A stretch of DNA of 32,762 nucleotides. Source: Rodentolepis nana. Lineage: Eukaryota > Platyhelminthes > Cestoda > Cyclophyllidea > Hymenolepididae. Shown piece after piece: positions 31,083-32,762 of this stretch; the first letter of the stretch is position 1; every line of letters begins with the position of its first letter. The stretch covers positions 1 through 32,762 of the forward strand of contig UZAE01012738.1 in the NCBI GenBank assembly GCA_900617975.1, in the 5' to 3' direction. The notes under the pieces are model-generated. The model saw nothing but the letters and a program-made list of their open reading frames with translations. It was not told the origin of the DNA and did not search any database. Position numbers and translations under genes: made by a program.

Positions 31083-31183
31083 GCCGGTTGGCCAGAATTC
31101 AAGCTGAATGCCGAATGACCGACATCTTACAAAACTTTTCTAGCTATTATTTCACACACTTTTTTCTTGTGCACTTCAAGTAG
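31083..31183 (+). CDS. candidate alternative last exon of NFI
   Basis: A pyrimidine-rich stretch ends TACATTTTCTAG before 31083. Joined in phase to exon 4, the frame stays open for 32 further codons (RLARIQAECRMTDILQNF at the start) to TAG at 31181-31183. An AATAAA follows at 31222-31227. Such an exon would give a protein of about 442 residues with the DNA-binding domain but no transactivation region. The phase match and nearby polyadenylation signal are suggestive only; the peptide has no homologue I know. Confidence 0.2.
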
Positions 31184-32368
31184 TCTAAGTCCAAATTGTA
31201 TAGTTAGTAAAAAGTAAAGTTAATAAAGTATCTACTGCATTGCGAAGCCTTCAGATATATATTCTTGCTAGTAGTAATCATCTTGACCGCGATCAAGCAA
31301 ATGTCATTTGAAAATTACCTTTGAATTTTGGGACCACTTGCTCAGTAAAGTAGGGGTCCTGGCGTGGTTTTGAAATTGGACTATTTTGCCTCTTCCAAAT
31401 ATGCCGATGTTATACTTCCCTGTTTTGATGAAATGAGAAACTCAATGCGACCTATCACTCAGTAATTAGAAATTTGGGTCAAAAGGACTTGATTACTCTC
31501 AATTACTATCCTCGAATATTTGTGAACCCTATCGGCTCTACAATTTGGTTGAACGACCTAGCGTTGCTGAAGTACAATTTTTCGTACTATTTACAGTCTC
31601 GACTATCCATTCTAAAGTCTTAAAATTGCATGAAATTCAAAAAAACCCGTGTTTGCTATGAGCCGTACTGAGTAGTATCACATAATCTAATTTTTTTAAT
31701 GTATTACAGTCTTTATATTAAATACGATGCAATTCATACTCTGCAAAATCTTCTACAAAATCAATTTGTGTCAGTTATTGTCAGATGTTATCGAAAATCA
31801 CAACTTTCTAATAGTTTCTTCCCAATGCATTTTCATTTTTTGCTGAATTCCTTCTAATTTCAAGTATGTTCTTATTTAATATTTGCAGATCTAAGTGCCC
31901 TTTCATCGAGTGTGGCCTTCAGGTTTATTGATTTGATGTATTTGTAGAAAATATGCCCACGGTAGGTGACCATCTACAGTTTGATAAATTGTTGAATATA
32001 AACACTCCAATTCATTGGGGATATTTATATTATTTGGATACTGCCATAAAACCCTTCAAGGTACAGGCATTATGATTTTGTTTTGAGGTAAAACACTTAT
32101 TTTAACTAGACGTCAGGATAATCACAAACTTAGTAGCCATGCGACTTCATCTCTAGAAGGTTGCTCCTCTCGCGTCTGTCAGCAACCATTTACAATTGGG
32201 AGCATTGCATGACCATTTTCGAGCACGTATTCCTCTCATGTAAGGTTTAAGAAATTTTAATTGACCTTTTTTGCAACGTGATTTGCAAATCCATCATTGG
32301 TTCTTACTGGTGTCTGGTGATCGGAGTTTTGGCGTTTTACTTATTTATTCTTTTGAACTAATTGAAAA
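31184..32368. other. non-coding region, nothing recognised
   Basis: AT-rich. AATAAA at 31222-31227 is the only signal noted. Confidence 0.5.
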
Positions 32369-32383
32369 TGACACACTAATATT
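32369..32383. repeat. target-site duplication, SINE copy C, left
   Basis: TGACACACTAATATT, repeated exactly at 32715-32729. Confidence 0.9.
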
Positions 32384-32714
32384 TATATATTTATTTATTT
32401 ATAGCAGATGGCAGGCTTTATGATATTTATCATTAGCCCTTTAGTTGACTTCAGACTTCACAGAGGGGAAGGAACATCAAATTGAAAAAATTCGAGTGGG
32501 GGGGGGGAACAGAAGAGTGTTTCAAAGATGTAAGAGACAAACACAAAGGTAGAACAAAGGTGAGGTGAGTACTGTAAAAATAGTCGAATATGATATACAG
32601 TGGGGTGATGGTAGTTTGAAGTGAGAAGTCAACTGCCAGTTAATAGACTTTTTTGCCGTATGAATATACGTTGCCCAGGGTGCACCACGTGGAGGTAAGT
32701 CTATCGCACACCCC
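32384..32714 (-). mobile_element. SINE-like retroelement, copy C (full length, 331 bp)
   Basis: Minus-orientation copy with the cleanest ends. The head is GGGGTGTGCGATAGACTTAC on the minus strand. It is followed by CTCCACGTGGTGCACCCTGG and a body containing poly-C and T-rich runs, then the LINE-shared 3' end (32408-32441) and an ATAAATAAATA tail. A perfect 15-bp target-site duplication flanks it. Internal T-runs would tend to stop Pol III and no clear A/B boxes are seen, so the head origin is unresolved. It could be a true SINE or a fixed internally deleted LINE derivative. A 66-codon frame across it is not evidence of a gene. Confidence 0.93.
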
Positions 32715-32729
32715 TGACACACTAATATT
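32715..32729. repeat. target-site duplication, SINE copy C, right
   Basis: TGACACACTAATATT, identical to 32369-32383. Confidence 0.9.
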
Positions 32730-32762
32730 ATCTAGCAGTTTTACAGGAAGAGGGGGTTTTTG

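Noticed and set aside
32522..32722. 66-codon minus-strand frame
   Set aside because: Falls within SINE copy C and is explained by the repeat.
1..32762. CRISPR array, bacterial operon or viral genome
   Set aside because: No spaced direct repeats, no prokaryotic gene organisation, and spliced eukaryotic genes throughout.

Overview
The window is AT-rich eukaryotic DNA with spliced genes, retroelement copies and long introns. Two genes are firmly recognisable. The mix of very short introns (33, 33 and 42 bp) with very long ones (4.0 and 10.5 kb), and the strong divergence of both proteins, suggest a parasitic flatworm (cestode or trematode). That assignment is inference, not shown directly.

Layout. 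1-262: last coding exon of an unknown plus-strand gene, entering through a (TA)n tract. 933-1385: an unknown 150-residue minus-strand ORF. 2251-3673: several minus-strand open stretches of doubtful status. 3923-5434: a 5'-truncated, inactivated LINE (end of the reverse transcriptase, RNase H, cysteine-rich C-terminus) flanked by a 10-bp target-site duplication. 7527-8747, minus: complete five-exon proteasome subunit beta type-4 (PSMB4). 9361-9478: a compact segment able to fold as a multi-branched cloverleaf followed by T5. 10468-10782: a SINE-like copy about 260 bp upstream of the next gene. From 11044 to beyond exon 4 at 26836, plus: a divergent Nuclear Factor I (NFI/CTF) transcription factor. 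Its DNA-binding domain is split over three exons by introns of 4036 and 10487 bp. 26837-32762: probably the next NFI intron, with one candidate alternative last exon (31083-31183).

Main discovery. Three copies of a short, fixed-ended retroelement (10468-10782 plus; 19691-20142 minus; 32384-32714 minus) share their 3' end almost exactly with the LINE at 3923-5434 and end in ATAAATAAATA repeats. Two have clear target-site duplications of 13 and 15 bp. This is the pattern of a LINE/SINE pair in which the LINE machinery recognises a common 3' tail.

Other points. NFI keeps the Cys-Cys-Cys-His set predicted to bind zinc but has Gly where vertebrate NFI has a fourth conserved Cys, and it carries an N-terminal extension of about 200 residues. 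Poly-G/poly-C tracts recur through the introns, and a 12-base assembly gap lies between a poly-C and a poly-G run. The two firm genes are divergently arranged and show no obvious functional link.
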